64,000 nucleotides of DNA from JAAYBF01 sp963808105 (GTDB taxonomy: Bacteria; Actinomycetota; Thermoleophilia; Solirubrobacterales; Thermoleophilaceae), in NCBI GenBank assembly GCA_963808105.1, contig CAWEEH010000003.1:930001-994000 (forward strand). The letters run 5' to 3'. Below, piece after piece: positions 10,111 through 18,547 of the stretch. The notes under the pieces are model-generated. The model made no database searches. It was not told the DNA's origin and worked only from the letters and a program-made list of their open reading frames with translations. A program made the translations under genes and the position numbers. Position 1 is the first letter of the stretch. Every line of letters starts with the position of its first letter.

Positions 10111-11174
10111 AGTCCACGACCTCGAAGAAGCCCATCCATCCGAGATCCGCGAATTCGCTGACGTGCGCGTGGAACATGTACTTGCCGGTGAACGGGAACC
10201 GCACCTCGGCGATGCCGCGCTCGCCCTGGCCGAGGATCACCGTGTCGGTGAAGTCGCGCGGCTCGCGCCTCGTGCCGGTGGGGTAGTAGTCGAAGAAGTT
10301 CGCGTGGATGTGGAACGAGTTCAGGAGGTCGAACTCGAGGATGTTCACCACGTACATCCGCACCAGCTCGCCGCGCTTCACCTGGATCGGCTCGTCGTGG
10401 TAGGCGAACGCCACGGTGTTCACGGCGTACACCTCGTTCGCGCGGTCGAAGTTGGTGTCGAACCCGTTCATCACCATCACCAGCTCGTCGGCCTTCTCGA
10501 CGCGGCTGCTTCGGATCGATCACGAAGGCGCCGTAGAGGCCCTTGGCGATGTGGTCGGCCAGCGGCGTGGAGTGGCAGTGGTAGAGGTGGAGGCCGAACG
10601 GGACGGCCTCGAACTCGTAGGTGAACGACTCGCCCGACGCGATGTTCCCCCGCCCCACTCCGGGCACCCCGTCGTGCCGCGCGGTGTGGATGCCGTGGAA
10701 GTGGATGGTGTGCGGGTGGTTGGAGCCGTTCACGAAGTTCACGCGCACGAGGTCGCCCTCCGTGGCCCGCAGCGTGGGGCCGGGAACGCGGCCGTTGTAG
10801 GTCCACGCGGCGTACTTCACGCCCGGCGCCACCTCGATCTCCTTGTCCTCGGCGACGATGTCGAACGTGCGCACCGTGCGGCCGCCCTCGCGCGTGACCG
10901 TGCCGGTGTCGAAGTCGCGCACGATCCCGGCGGGGTCGAAGCCGTTGGCCGCGTGGTCCACCGTGCCGACGGTGCCGCGATGACCCGAGCCCTTCAGATG
11001 CTTGTCGTCGTTGCCCTTGCCGCCATGCCCGGTGTGATCCTGCGCGCTCGCGAACTGGTCGTGCACGCCCTGGTGGGGAACCAGCTCGTGCATCAGCGGA
11101 ACCGCGGCGACGGCGCCCGCCGCGCCGCCGATCAGCTTGCGGCGCGAGACTTTGCGTGGCCCTGAATCTGACAT
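10109..11174 (-). CDS. Two-domain multicopper oxidase (nitrite-reductase/laccase type), Tat-exported; one frameshift
   Basis: About 355 residues. It begins with a twin-arginine signal (KVSRRKLIGGAAGAVAAVP), then a His/Gly-rich linker. Cupredoxin domain 1 carries HFHGIHTARHDGVPG and the type 1 copper motif LYHCHSTPLADHI; domain 2 carries SFHIHANFFDYYPTG and MFHAHVSEFADLGWMGFFEV. Having the blue-copper Cys only in domain 1 matches small two-domain oxidases and NirK-like proteins. The frame breaks near 10500 (CAGCCGCGTCG) and the second half resumes as RVEKADELVMVMNGFD. It is first in an operon with the ZIP transporter and DtxR-type regulator, linked by ATGA/TGATG overlaps, suggesting extracytoplasmic metal oxidation tied to metal uptake. 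Confidence 0.8.
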
Positions 11175-11516
11175 CTGCCGCTATTGAAGCAGAAGTTAGG
11201 CAAGACTAAAAGCACGATGGGTTATGGACTTTGCAAACCCAGTCCCCGTCCTACGCTCGATCTCGGCCGCCCAGAGGTCGATCCACTCGGGCCATTCCTC
11301 GTGGGCGACCTTGTAGCCCAGCACTTCCGCGACGGCTTGAGTTCAGTCGGGCGCCCGAGTAGCGAGCGCTCGTCGGGCTTCCCCCTCGATCCGTTTCCCA
11401 CATCGCGGCGTCAGCGACGTCGGACTGCGACTACCCGACCGTCGCCCAACCGCGGCGACCTCGAGCCAGACCGAACGCCTACTTCTTGAGTCTTCTTGCG
11501 CGGCTTCTTGCCGTTG

Positions 11517-11555
11517 GGCTTGGCCAGCTTGTCGGCTGGCCCTTCAGTCGCGGCC
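11517..11555. repeat. Imperfect direct repeat, copy 1
   Basis: Begins GGCTTGGCCAGCTTGTCGG and ends TTCAGTCGCGGCC. It matches 11669-11707 apart from a few substitutions and lies about 150 bp from it. On the minus strand both copies encode a DKLAKP peptide. Confidence 0.5.
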
Positions 11556-11668
11556 TTCAGAGCTTCATCGAACGGCAGCGGGATCGAGAGCTTGCCGTTG
11601 CGGGATTTTGAAGGGCTTGATCCACCTCTACACGGGTAACCGGGCCAGGCTGCCGGAGTAACGAAGCT

Positions 11669-11707
11669 GGCTTGGCGAGCTTGTCGGTCGGGACCTTCAT
11701 CGCGGCC
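11669..11707. repeat. Imperfect direct repeat, copy 2
   Basis: Begins GGCTTGGCGAGCTTGTCGG and ends TTCATCGCGGCC; it is the partner of 11517-11555. Degenerate tandem duplication inside a gene-poor interval. Confidence 0.5.
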
Positions 11708-11733
11708 GAGGCAGCGGAGATACTGGGCGCGCG

Positions 11734-12135
11734 ATGGTGGGGGCGAACATGGAGACGATGCGCCAAACGCTGGAAGCCCTTGATCGGCGCGACCGGCCAG
11801 CCTGGCTCGCGCACTGCGATCAGGACTTCGAAGTGGTTGCCAGCGGGGCATGGCCAGACGCCGGGCTGATTCGCGGTCCGGGGCCTGCCTTTGACTTCTA
11901 CGTCGAGGTCACGGAAGCCTTCGAGGACTTCGTCAGCGCCGATGCCGAACTCGTGGCTGCGGGGGCCGACAAGGTCTTGTCGCACGTGCGACAAGATTTG
12001 CGCGGAAAGACGAGCGGCGCAGGTGTCGAGTTCGACTACTGGGTCGTGGTGATCTTCCGCGACGGAAAGCGCCATCGCGACGAGTGGTTCGCGGACCGCG
12101 CCGAAGCCCTCGAAGCCGCGGGCCTGTCGGAGTGA
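11734..12135 (+). CDS. SnoaL-like / NTF2-fold protein
   Basis: 133 residues or slightly fewer (alternative ATGs at 11749 and 11758). METMRQTLEALDRRDRPAWL, then CDQDFEVVAS, FDYWVVVIFRDGKRHRDEWF and a final AEALEAAGL, a pattern typical of the actinobacterial SnoaL-like/NTF2 superfamily, whose members are small cone-shaped barrels with varied or unknown activities. It has the same C-terminal AALEAAGL signature as the next gene and shares a GATACT hexamer shortly upstream, so the two are likely related duplicates. Substrate unknown. Confidence 0.65.
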   Translation: MVGANMETMRQTLEALDRRDRPAWLAHCDQDFEVVASGAWPDAGLIRGPGPAFDFYVEVTEAFEDFVSADAELVAAGADKVLSHVRQDLRGKTSGAGVEFDYWVVVIFRDGKRHRDEWFADRAEALEAAGLSE

Positions 12136-12151
12136 AGCGATACTGAGCGCC

Positions 12152-12943
12152 ATGTCGCAGGACAACCTGGAGGTCGTCCGGCGGATCTACGGCGGCGGGC
12201 TCATCGACCGAGCCGTCTCGGACGTGCGCCCGCTACTTGCTCCGGACGTGGAGTTCGTCAATCCAGCGGACGCGATCGAGCCCGGCACCCGTCGGGGAAT
12301 AGAAGACGTCATGGTCGCCTTCGACGCTGTGAGCGCCTTCGAGAGCGCGACGAGCGAGCTGCGGCAGCTGTTCGCGGCCGGCGACTCGGTGGTCGCGGCT
12401 GTGACGTTTCGGGCCCGATCCCGGGGCAGCGACGTCGAACTGGCCCATGAAGAGGCCCACACCTGGACCTTTCGCGATGGGAAGGTCACTCGGTTCGAGT
12501 GGGGCCGCGATCTGGCCGCCGCGCTCGAAGCCGCTGGGCTGGACAAGAACGTCGAGATCGTCCGCAGCGCCTATGCGGTTCTGGCCGAGCAAGGGCTCGA
12601 GGCGGTGCTCGCCTTCGTCGACCCCGCGTACGAGTCCACAACTCCGCCCTCGCTTGCCTCAGAGCCGGACACCTACCGGGGCCACGACGGTGTCCGCCGC
12701 TGGTTCGGCTCCTTCGGCGATGCAATGGAGGGGGTCCGCCTGGAGGCCGTGGACTTCACGTCGGTCGGTGAACAGGTGGTTGTGGAGACGAAGCTGCACG
12801 CGCGCGGACGATCCACGGGGATCGACACCGAGCAGCGCGCGTTTCTGCTGTGGACTCTCCGCGAGGGCCTGGTGACGAAGTTGGAGGCGTTCGCCGAGCA
12901 CGAGCAGGCCCTCGAGGCCGCAGGCCTACACTCGGAAGGGTGA
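12152..12943 (+). CDS. Tandem double SnoaL-like (NTF2-fold) protein
   Basis: 263 residues made of two complete SnoaL-like units. Unit 1 runs from MSQDNLEVVRRIYGGG to AAALEAAGLD; unit 2 begins KNVEIVRSAYAVLAEQGLEA and ends EQALEAAGLHSEG. Members of this family are normally single-domain (about 130 residues) and often start MSxxNVExVR, so unit 2 looks like a former start fused in frame to unit 1. The upstream GATACT is followed by 7 nt and then the ATG, suggesting a leaderless transcript. Its TGA overlaps the GTG of the YgfZ-like gene. Function unknown. Confidence 0.65.
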   Translation: MSQDNLEVVRRIYGGGLIDRAVSDVRPLLAPDVEFVNPADAIEPGTRRGIEDVMVAFDAVSAFESATSELRQLFAAGDSVVAAVTFRARSRGSDVELAHEEAHTWTFRDGKVTRFEWGRDLAAALEAAGLDKNVEIVRSAYAVLAEQGLEAVLAFVDPAYESTTPPSLASEPDTYRGHDGVRRWFGSFGDAMEGVRLEAVDFTSVGEQVVVETKLHARGRSTGIDTEQRAFLLWTLREGLVTKLEAFAEHEQALEAAGLHSEG

Positions 12944-13821
12944 TCGCCACTACGGAATACGAGCTGCTCACGCAGGACGCCGGCGTCGTGGAGCGCGCCG
13001 GGCGAGCCGTGATGACGCTCGAGGGCGGCGAGGCAGCGGAGTTCCTCCAGGGGCAGGTGACCAACGACGTGGAGGCCCTCGCCCCGGGCGAGGGTTGCTA
13101 CGCCGCCCTGCTCGACCACAAGGGCAAGCTGCGCGCCGACATGCGCGTGCTGCGGCTCGCGCCGGAGTCGCTCCAGGCCGATGGTGAGGCCATCGCGCGC
13201 GCGGTGCTGCGTCACAACTTCGAGACCTACAGCCTGGGCCGCGACGTCCGCGCTAACGACGTGACCGACGAGCGCACCGTCTTCTCGGTGATCGGCCCGA
13301 ACTCCCGCGAGCGCCTGGGTATCGATCTGCCAGAGAACGAGCACGCCTTTGTGGAGGGCGAGCTCGGCCTCTATGTGGCCACCGACCTCGGCGTCGACGT
13401 GATCGGCACGGCCCCCGACCTGCCGGTCGCATCCGAGGACGCCGCCGAGTGCCTGCGCATCGAGTCCGGGCGTCCACGGCTGGGCCTCGACATGGGCGAG
13501 TCGACGATCCCCGAGGAGGCCGCGCTGAACGAGCGCGCGGTGAGCTTCACCAAGGGTTGTTACGTGGGCCAGGAGACCGTCGCGCGACTGCACTACAAGG
13601 GCAAGCCGAACCGCCACCTGCGTGGGTTGCGCCTGAGCGAGCCGGCCGCGCACGGCGACCCGATCCTGTTCGGCGAGAAGGAGGTGGGCCAGGTCGGATC
13701 GGCCTGCGTCTCCCCCACCCACGGCCCGATCGCCCTCGCGCTGGTGCGCCGCGAGGCGGCACCGGGCGACGAGGTCAGCGTCGGCGGCTCGCCGGCCACG
13801 GTTACCGACCTGCCCTTCTGA
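12940..13821 (+). CDS. ygfZ: YgfZ/GcvT-domain folate-binding protein
   Basis: 293 residues from a GTG overlapping the previous TGA. The protein carries FLQGQVTNDV and LLDHKGKLRADMRV in the N-terminal folate-binding half and the family-diagnostic KGCYVGQETVARLHYKGK motif. YgfZ proteins bind tetrahydrofolate and support iron-sulfur cluster enzyme assembly or repair in the cytoplasm; this role is known for the family and not shown here. Full length, no break. The stop overlaps the next ATG by one base (TGATG), so the two are probably co-translated. Confidence 0.85.
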   Translation: MIATTEYELLTQDAGVVERAGRAVMTLEGGEAAEFLQGQVTNDVEALAPGEGCYAALLDHKGKLRADMRVLRLAPESLQADGEAIARAVLRHNFETYSLGRDVRANDVTDERTVFSVIGPNSRERLGIDLPENEHAFVEGELGLYVATDLGVDVIGTAPDLPVASEDAAECLRIESGRPRLGLDMGESTIPEEAALNERAVSFTKGCYVGQETVARLHYKGKPNRHLRGLRLSEPAAHGDPILFGEKEVGQVGSACVSPTHGPIALALVRREAAPGDEVSVGGSPATVTDLPF

Positions 13822-14426
13822 TGGCCGGCTGGGCGCTCGGGTTCCTGGGCCTGTTCGGCGCCCTGACCGTCGGCCTGCGCGGGTTCGTCCAGTACCGCCG
13901 CACCGGCTCGCCGGGGATCACCGGGGCGTCGGGCGCACCCGGGTCCGCGGAGTGGCTGGGCGGAGTCCTGTTCGTGCTTGGGTGGCTCCTGCTGGCGGCG
14001 GCCGCCGTGCTCGCCTCGGCGGAGGCCCTCGACCCCATCGGCGCACTCGACACCGACGGTGTCCGGATCGCCGGCGTTGCACTGTTCGTGGTGGGCCTGC
14101 TCGGCACGCTGTTCGCCCAGTTCGCAATGGGCGATTCGTGGCGCATCGGGGTCGAGGAGAGCGACCGCACCGAGCTGGTGACGGGTGGCATCTTCGGCGT
14201 CGTGCGCAACCCGATCTACAGCGCGATGATCCCGGCCTTCGTGGGCGTCGCGCTTCTGGTGCCCAACGCGGTCGCGCTGCTCGCGCTCGCCGTGCTGATC
14301 ACCGGCCTGGAGATCCAGACGCGACTGGTGGAGGAGCCCCATCTGCTGAACGTGCACGGCGGCGCATACGCCGAATACGCGGCCAGGGTCGGGCGCTTCG
14401 TGCCGGGATTCGGCCGCATCGACTGA
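13821..14426 (+). CDS. Isoprenylcysteine/phospholipid methyltransferase-like (ICMT/PEMT) integral membrane protein
   Basis: 201 residues with about five hydrophobic helices. The C-terminal segment GGIFGVVRNPIYSAMIPAF, then VEEPHLLNVHGGAYAEYAARVGRF, is the signature of the ICMT/PEMT/NnrU-like membrane methyltransferases (RNPxY and ExxL...YxxYxxxVxRF). Bacterial members methylate small amines, lipids or unknown substrates using SAM at the membrane face. Coupled to the YgfZ gene by a one-base overlap. Substrate not predictable. Confidence 0.75.
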   Translation: MAGWALGFLGLFGALTVGLRGFVQYRRTGSPGITGASGAPGSAEWLGGVLFVLGWLLLAAAAVLASAEALDPIGALDTDGVRIAGVALFVVGLLGTLFAQFAMGDSWRIGVEESDRTELVTGGIFGVVRNPIYSAMIPAFVGVALLVPNAVALLALAVLITGLEIQTRLVEEPHLLNVHGGAYAEYAARVGRFVPGFGRID

Positions 14427-14464
14427 CGCCCGGCGGCCCCGCCCGGTGCCACACTGACCGGGGG

Positions 14465-16999
14465 GTGCGCACCGTTCTCATCACACTGGCCGTGGGGCTG
14501 GCGCTGCCGGCATCGGCGGGCGCAGTGGAGCTGCGCTCGGGCCCGCTCACGGCCACGGTCCGCAGCGAGCCGTTCGCGCTGGAGTTCCGCGACGCCGCCG
14601 ACGGCGACGTGCTCCGCACGCTCTCCGGCGCGGGCGGTGAGCGCGGCAAGTACGGCTCGCTCGGCTACTCGTTCGACCTGCGCGTGCCCGTGGTGAACAA
14701 CGCCTTCTTCGGCTACGAGATCCAGGCCGAGGGCGAGACGGTCTGGTTCGGCGCCACCAGGCTGCGCGGCGCTCGCGGCGCCGGGCCGGGCACGCTGGTG
14801 CTCGACGTGGCCACCAACGACCCTCTGGGCCACCGGCTGGAGGTCATCCTGCGCCGCGCCGCGAGCGGGGCGATCACCACCGAGTCGCGGATCGCTCCGG
14901 GTTCCGGGCCGCTCGCCGATCTCGCGTCGCTGTCGGGCGCGTCGTTCGCCGCCGCGGGCCGGGAGCGCTACCTCGGCTTCGGCTCGCGCTCCAACGCCGT
15001 CGACCAGACGGGCAACCGCGTCTTCTCCTGGGCAGAGGAGGGACCGTTCGGCGGCGGTGAGTACGACGACGAGGTGCGCGCGGCCCTGCCCGGATTCACC
15101 TTCCCCACCGGCCCGACCACCACGAACTTCCCCATCCCGTGGCTCGTCTCCACCCGCGGCCTGGGCCTCCTGATCGACCAGAGCGAGCGCAGCACGTTCG
15201 ACCTGCTCAACGAGCGCGGCGACGCCTGGCACGCGCAGGCCGAGGCGAAGCGGTTCGCGTTCACGGTTTTCGCCGGCCCGCGCCCCGCCGACGTGGTGCG
15301 CCGCTACTCGGGCTACGCGGGCCGCCAGCCAAATCCGCGGCGCTGGTTCTTCGGCCCGTGGGTGCAGTTCAAGGACACCTGGCCGGAGCGCTTCCGCGCG
15401 CTCGACGTGCCCACCACGGTGGCCCAGACCTACACCCACTACCTGCCGTGCGGGATCCACCGCGGATTCGAGCAGCGCGAGCGCCGCAACACGTCCCGCC
15501 ACCACGGGCTTGGCTACAAGATCACCACCTACTTCAACCCGCACATCTGCACGACCTACCAGCCGGTCTACGACGACGCCGCGCGCAAGGGCCTGCTTGT
15601 GAAGAACCCCCAGGGCAGCCCGTATCTGCTGACCAACCCGTTCACGGCCGACCAGATCGTGTCGGAGGTGGACTTCACCCACCCAGGCGGGCGCGAGCTC
15701 TTCGGGCGCCTGCTCGACGAGGCCATCCGCGACGGCTACGACGGCTGGATGGAGGACTTCGGCGAGTACACGCCCACGGACTCGGTCTTCCACAACGGGA
15801 AGCGGGGCCTGGAGATGCACAATCGCTACCCGGTGCTCTACCACGGCACCTCGACAGCGCACACCGCCAAGCGCGGCGGGGACTTCGCGGTCTTCATCCG
15901 CTCCGGCTTCCACGGAGTGCAGCCACATGCGCGGCTGGTGTGGGGCGGCGACCCCAACGAGGACTGGAGCTGCACCGACGGGCTCTGCGCCGCGCTACAC
16001 CAGGCGGTGAACACCGGCCTGTCGGGCATCGCCTACCAGGGGTCTGACATCGGCGGCTTCCACTCGCTCACCGGGTCGCGCACCAGCGACGAGCTGAACG
16101 CGCGCTGGCTTCAGCTGGGTGCGGTGAGCGGCGTGATGCGCACGCAGGCCAACGGCTACAGCCTCCGCAACGACCGGGCCCGGCGCTCCCAGGTGTGGAA
16201 CCCCGGCGTGCTGCCCATCTGGCGCCGCTACGCGAAGCTGCGCACGCAGCTTTACCCGTACATCTCGGCCGCGTCGCGCACCTACCAGCGCACCGGGCTG
16301 CCGATCGTGCGCCACCTCGCGCTCACCTATCCCACCGACCCCGCCTCGGCGCGCGCCCAGCGCGAGTTCATGTTCGGCCCTCACCTGCTGGCGGCGCCGG
16401 TGGTGGAGCGCGGTGCGCGCACGCGCTCCCTGCGACTGCCGCGCGGGCGCTGGATCGACCTGTGGCGCAGCGCCTCCTACGACCGGCGGCTGGGCGGGCT
16501 CAGGCTCGGCCGCGCCTCCGTGCTGGCCGGAGGGCGAAGCGTGAGGCTCCCGGCGCCGCTCGACGAGCTGCCGCTGCTGGTGAAGTCGGGCGCGCTGATA
16601 GGCCTGCTGCCGCCGGACACCGACACGCTCGCCGAGGAGGGAAGGCAGAAGGGCCTGGTGCACCTGCGCGAGCGGCGCTACCGGCTACACGTGCTGGCGT
16701 TCCCGCGCGGCATCTCGCGCGCCGATCTCGGAACGGCCGTGAAGGCGCTGTCGGTGGAGCGGCGGGGGCGATGGTCGCTGCGGCTGCGAGCCGCGCGCAA
16801 GAAGCACGCCTTCCGGCTCCAGGCTTCGCTCGCGAACCTGCGCCGACCGTTCCGGCCGTGCAGCGTGCGGCTGAAGGGCCGGAGGCTGAAGCGGCGCCTG
16901 TGGCGCTACGACCGCCGGACGCGCGTTCTGCACGCACACTTCAAGGTGAAGCGCGGCACGCTGGTCGTCCGGCGCTGCGCCCCCCGCAGGCGCGGGTAG
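14465..16999 (+). CDS. Secreted glycoside hydrolase family 31 (YihQ/alpha-glucosidase-like)
   Basis: 844 residues from a GTG (VRTVLITLAVGLALPASAGA is a signal peptide). The GH31 barrel shows RRWFFGPWVQFKD, the nucleophile region GWMEDFGEYTPTDS (Asp at about residue 431), the general acid/base region LVWGGDPNEDW (Asp about 496) and GSDIGGFHS. GWMxDFGEYxPTD and WxGDxNxDW resemble the sulfoquinovosidase/YihQ branch more than starch-type alpha-glucosidases, but specificity is not determined. A basic Arg-rich tail follows. The sequence is uninterrupted. It probably hydrolyses alpha-linked sugars outside the cell or at its surface. Confidence 0.85.
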   Translation: MRTVLITLAVGLALPASAGAVELRSGPLTATVRSEPFALEFRDAADGDVLRTLSGAGGERGKYGSLGYSFDLRVPVVNNAFFGYEIQAEGETVWFGATRLRGARGAGPGTLVLDVATNDPLGHRLEVILRRAASGAITTESRIAPGSGPLADLASLSGASFAAAGRERYLGFGSRSNAVDQTGNRVFSWAEEGPFGGGEYDDEVRAALPGFTFPTGPTTTNFPIPWLVSTRGLGLLIDQSERSTFDLLNERGDAWHAQAEAKRFAFTVFAGPRPADVVRRYSGYAGRQPNPRRWFFGPWVQFKDTWPERFRALDVPTTVAQTYTHYLPCGIHRGFEQRERRNTSRHHGLGYKITTYFNPHICTTYQPVYDDAARKGLLVKNPQGSPYLLTNPFTADQIVSEVDFTHPGGRELFGRLLDEAIRDGYDGWMEDFGEYTPTDSVFHNGKRGLEMHNRYPVLYHGTSTAHTAKRGGDFAVFIRSGFHGVQPHARLVWGGDPNEDWSCTDGLCAALHQAVNTGLSGIAYQGSDIGGFHSLTGSRTSDELNARWLQLGAVSGVMRTQANGYSLRNDRARRSQVWNPGVLPIWRRYAKLRTQLYPYISAASRTYQRTGLPIVRHLALTYPTDPASARAQREFMFGPHLLAAPVVERGARTRSLRLPRGRWIDLWRSASYDRRLGGLRLGRASVLAGGRSVRLPAPLDELPLLVKSGALIGLLPPDTDTLAEEGRQKGLVHLRERRYRLHVLAFPRGISRADLGTAVKALSVERRGRWSLRLRAARKKHAFRLQASLANLRRPFRPCSVRLKGRRLKRRLWRYDRRTRVLHAHFKVKRGTLVVRRCAPRRRG

Positions 17000-17011
17000 G
17001 CTGGGCTCCGA

Positions 17012-18014
17012 GTGAACTCGCGCCGCCGACCCGCCCGGGGAACCCTCGCCGACGACAGCCCGCTGCTCGGCGGGCCGCTCACCAGCGACGCGGGAGCCGA
17101 GAGCCCGCGCTCGCCCGCGCCGGCATACGACCACCACGGCGACGACCTCGAGCTGCCCCGCCCCGCGCGCGCCGACGAAGCGCCGGACCCGCGCGAACTG
17201 CGCGAGCTGATCCCGGCCAAGGACCCCGGCCGCGGCCTCGACGACTGGGGCCGCTCGGAACGCATCTTCGACCTGGTTCAGCCGGCGCTCGACTTCTACT
17301 ACCGGTACTGGTTCCGGGTGGAGTCCGAGGGCGTGGAGAACGTGCCGTCGGAGGGCGGCGCGCTGATCGTGTCCAACCACGCCGGCGCCCTCCCGCCCGA
17401 CGCGCCGATGATCATGCAGGCGATCCGCCACGAGCACCCTGCGCCGCGGCCGCTCTACATGCTCGCCGAGCACTGGTTCAAGGGCTATCCGGGCGTGGGC
17501 CTGCTCACGAACAAGATGGGCGTGGTGCCGGCCCACCCCGCGAACGCGCAGCGCCTGCTCTCGGACGAGCAGCGCCTGGCGCTGGTCTTCCCCGAAGGGA
17601 TGAAGGGAAGCCGCAAGCTCTACTGGCAGCGCTACAAGCTCAGGCGCTTCGGCCGCGGCGGCTTCGTGCGCACGGCCATGCGCGCCGGCGTGCCGATCGT
17701 TCCCGATCGCGGTGGTGGGCGCGGAGGACGCGATGCCGATCTTCGCCCACGTCCCGTTCATGCAGCGGCTGACCGGCCTCATCTACTTCCCGGTGAACCA
17801 CGCGTTCCCGCATTTCGGCCTCGCCGCGGCGATGATGTACCTGCCCGCGAAGTTCAAGATCCGCTTCCTCGAGCCGATCGACCTGTCCCACCACGGGCCC
17901 GATGCGGCGGAGGATCTGGCGCTCGTCCAATCGATCGCGGAGGACGTGCGCGCCCGCATCCAGGAGCAGCTCGATGCGCTTCTAGCTTCGCGTGCGTCCG
18001 TGTGGTTCGGTTAG
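17012..18014 (+). CDS. 1-acyl-glycerol-3-phosphate acyltransferase (PlsC-like), frameshifted
   Basis: About 333 residues when joined. Acyltransferase motifs: VSNHAGALPPDAPM (the His-Asp catalytic pair), YMLAEHWFKGYP, and LVFPEGMKGSRK. These mark a lysophospholipid acyltransferase making phosphatidic acid or a similar lipid at the membrane. The frame changes near 17703, where one extra C in TTCCCGATC turns VPIVPIAVVGAEDAMP into a dead end; the second half ends ASRASVWFG. The GTG at 17012 lies 9 nt after a TAGGCT hexamer. The N-terminal 70 residues are low-complexity and acidic. Confidence 0.8.
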
Positions 18015-18029
18015 GGTGGCGGCCGAGGG

Positions 18030-18467
18030 ATGAGGGCGCTACGGAATACGCGCATCTGGCCACCGCTGTTCTTCGGTACAGCGCTGCTCTTGGCGGGATG
18101 CGGCGGGGACGACTTCGAGAACGATCGGCGTCCCGCCGTCCCCATCGAGCTCACCGGCGTGATCCAGCAGCGCGGCGTGACCGTCTCGCCCTCCAAGGAG
18201 GGCGCGGGACCGTTCGTGATCACGATCTCCAATCAGACCGACGACGCGCACACCGTCACGCTCGAGGGCAGCGGCGCCACGAACGTCCAGGAGACCGTCG
18301 GCCCGATCCAGCCGCAGGACACCGGCACGATCCAGAAGACGCTGCCGACGGGCAAGTACGAGGTGCGCGCCGGATCCGAGCAGGCGGTCGAGAAGGAGAT
18401 CCCGCCGGCCGAGCTGGACATCGGGCCCGATCGCGACCCGAGCAACGACCAGCTGCTGCTGCCCTAA
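18030..18467 (+). CDS. Lipoprotein with cupredoxin-like domain
   Basis: 145 residues. The signal peptide ends in lipobox LLAGC, so the mature protein should be lipid-anchored. The rest (GPFVITISNQTDDAHTVTLE, GTIQKTLPTGKYEVRA) has the beta-rich layout of a cupredoxin-like fold, but I see no clear blue-copper Cys/Met ligand set, so metal binding is doubtful. A TAGGGT hexamer lies 12 nt upstream of the ATG. It is followed by a hairpin terminator at 18485. Function unknown. Confidence 0.6.
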   Translation: MRALRNTRIWPPLFFGTALLLAGCGGDDFENDRRPAVPIELTGVIQQRGVTVSPSKEGAGPFVITISNQTDDAHTVTLEGSGATNVQETVGPIQPQDTGTIQKTLPTGKYEVRAGSEQAVEKEIPPAELDIGPDRDPSNDQLLLP

Positions 18468-18484
18468 TCTCCGGCGCTGTGTCG

Positions 18485-18511
18485 GATCTTGGGGCCATAT
18501 CCCCCAAGATC
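18485..18511. terminator. Bidirectional hairpin terminator
   Basis: GATCTTGGGG (18485-18494) pairs perfectly with CCCCAAGATC (18502-18511) around a 7-nt loop. It lies between the convergent genes ending at 18467 and 18548. Confidence 0.75.
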
Positions 18512-18547
18512 GCGCTCAGCTCGCGCCGTGCGGCCAGTCGCGCGGCC

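Larger units (their letters stand above)
11175..11733. other. Gene-poor degenerate interval with a duplicated 39-bp segment
   Basis: No convincing intact gene. On the minus strand around 11470-11610 a short stretch reads KLSIPLPFDEALKAATEG and then PADKLAKPNGKKPRKK, which looks like the C-terminus of a small basic protein, but no supported start is found. A related segment further upstream reads MKVPTDKLAKPASLL. The DNA of the two DKLAKP segments is duplicated (11517-11555 and 11669-11707). I read this as remnants of a duplicated, decayed small gene. Confidence 0.4.
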
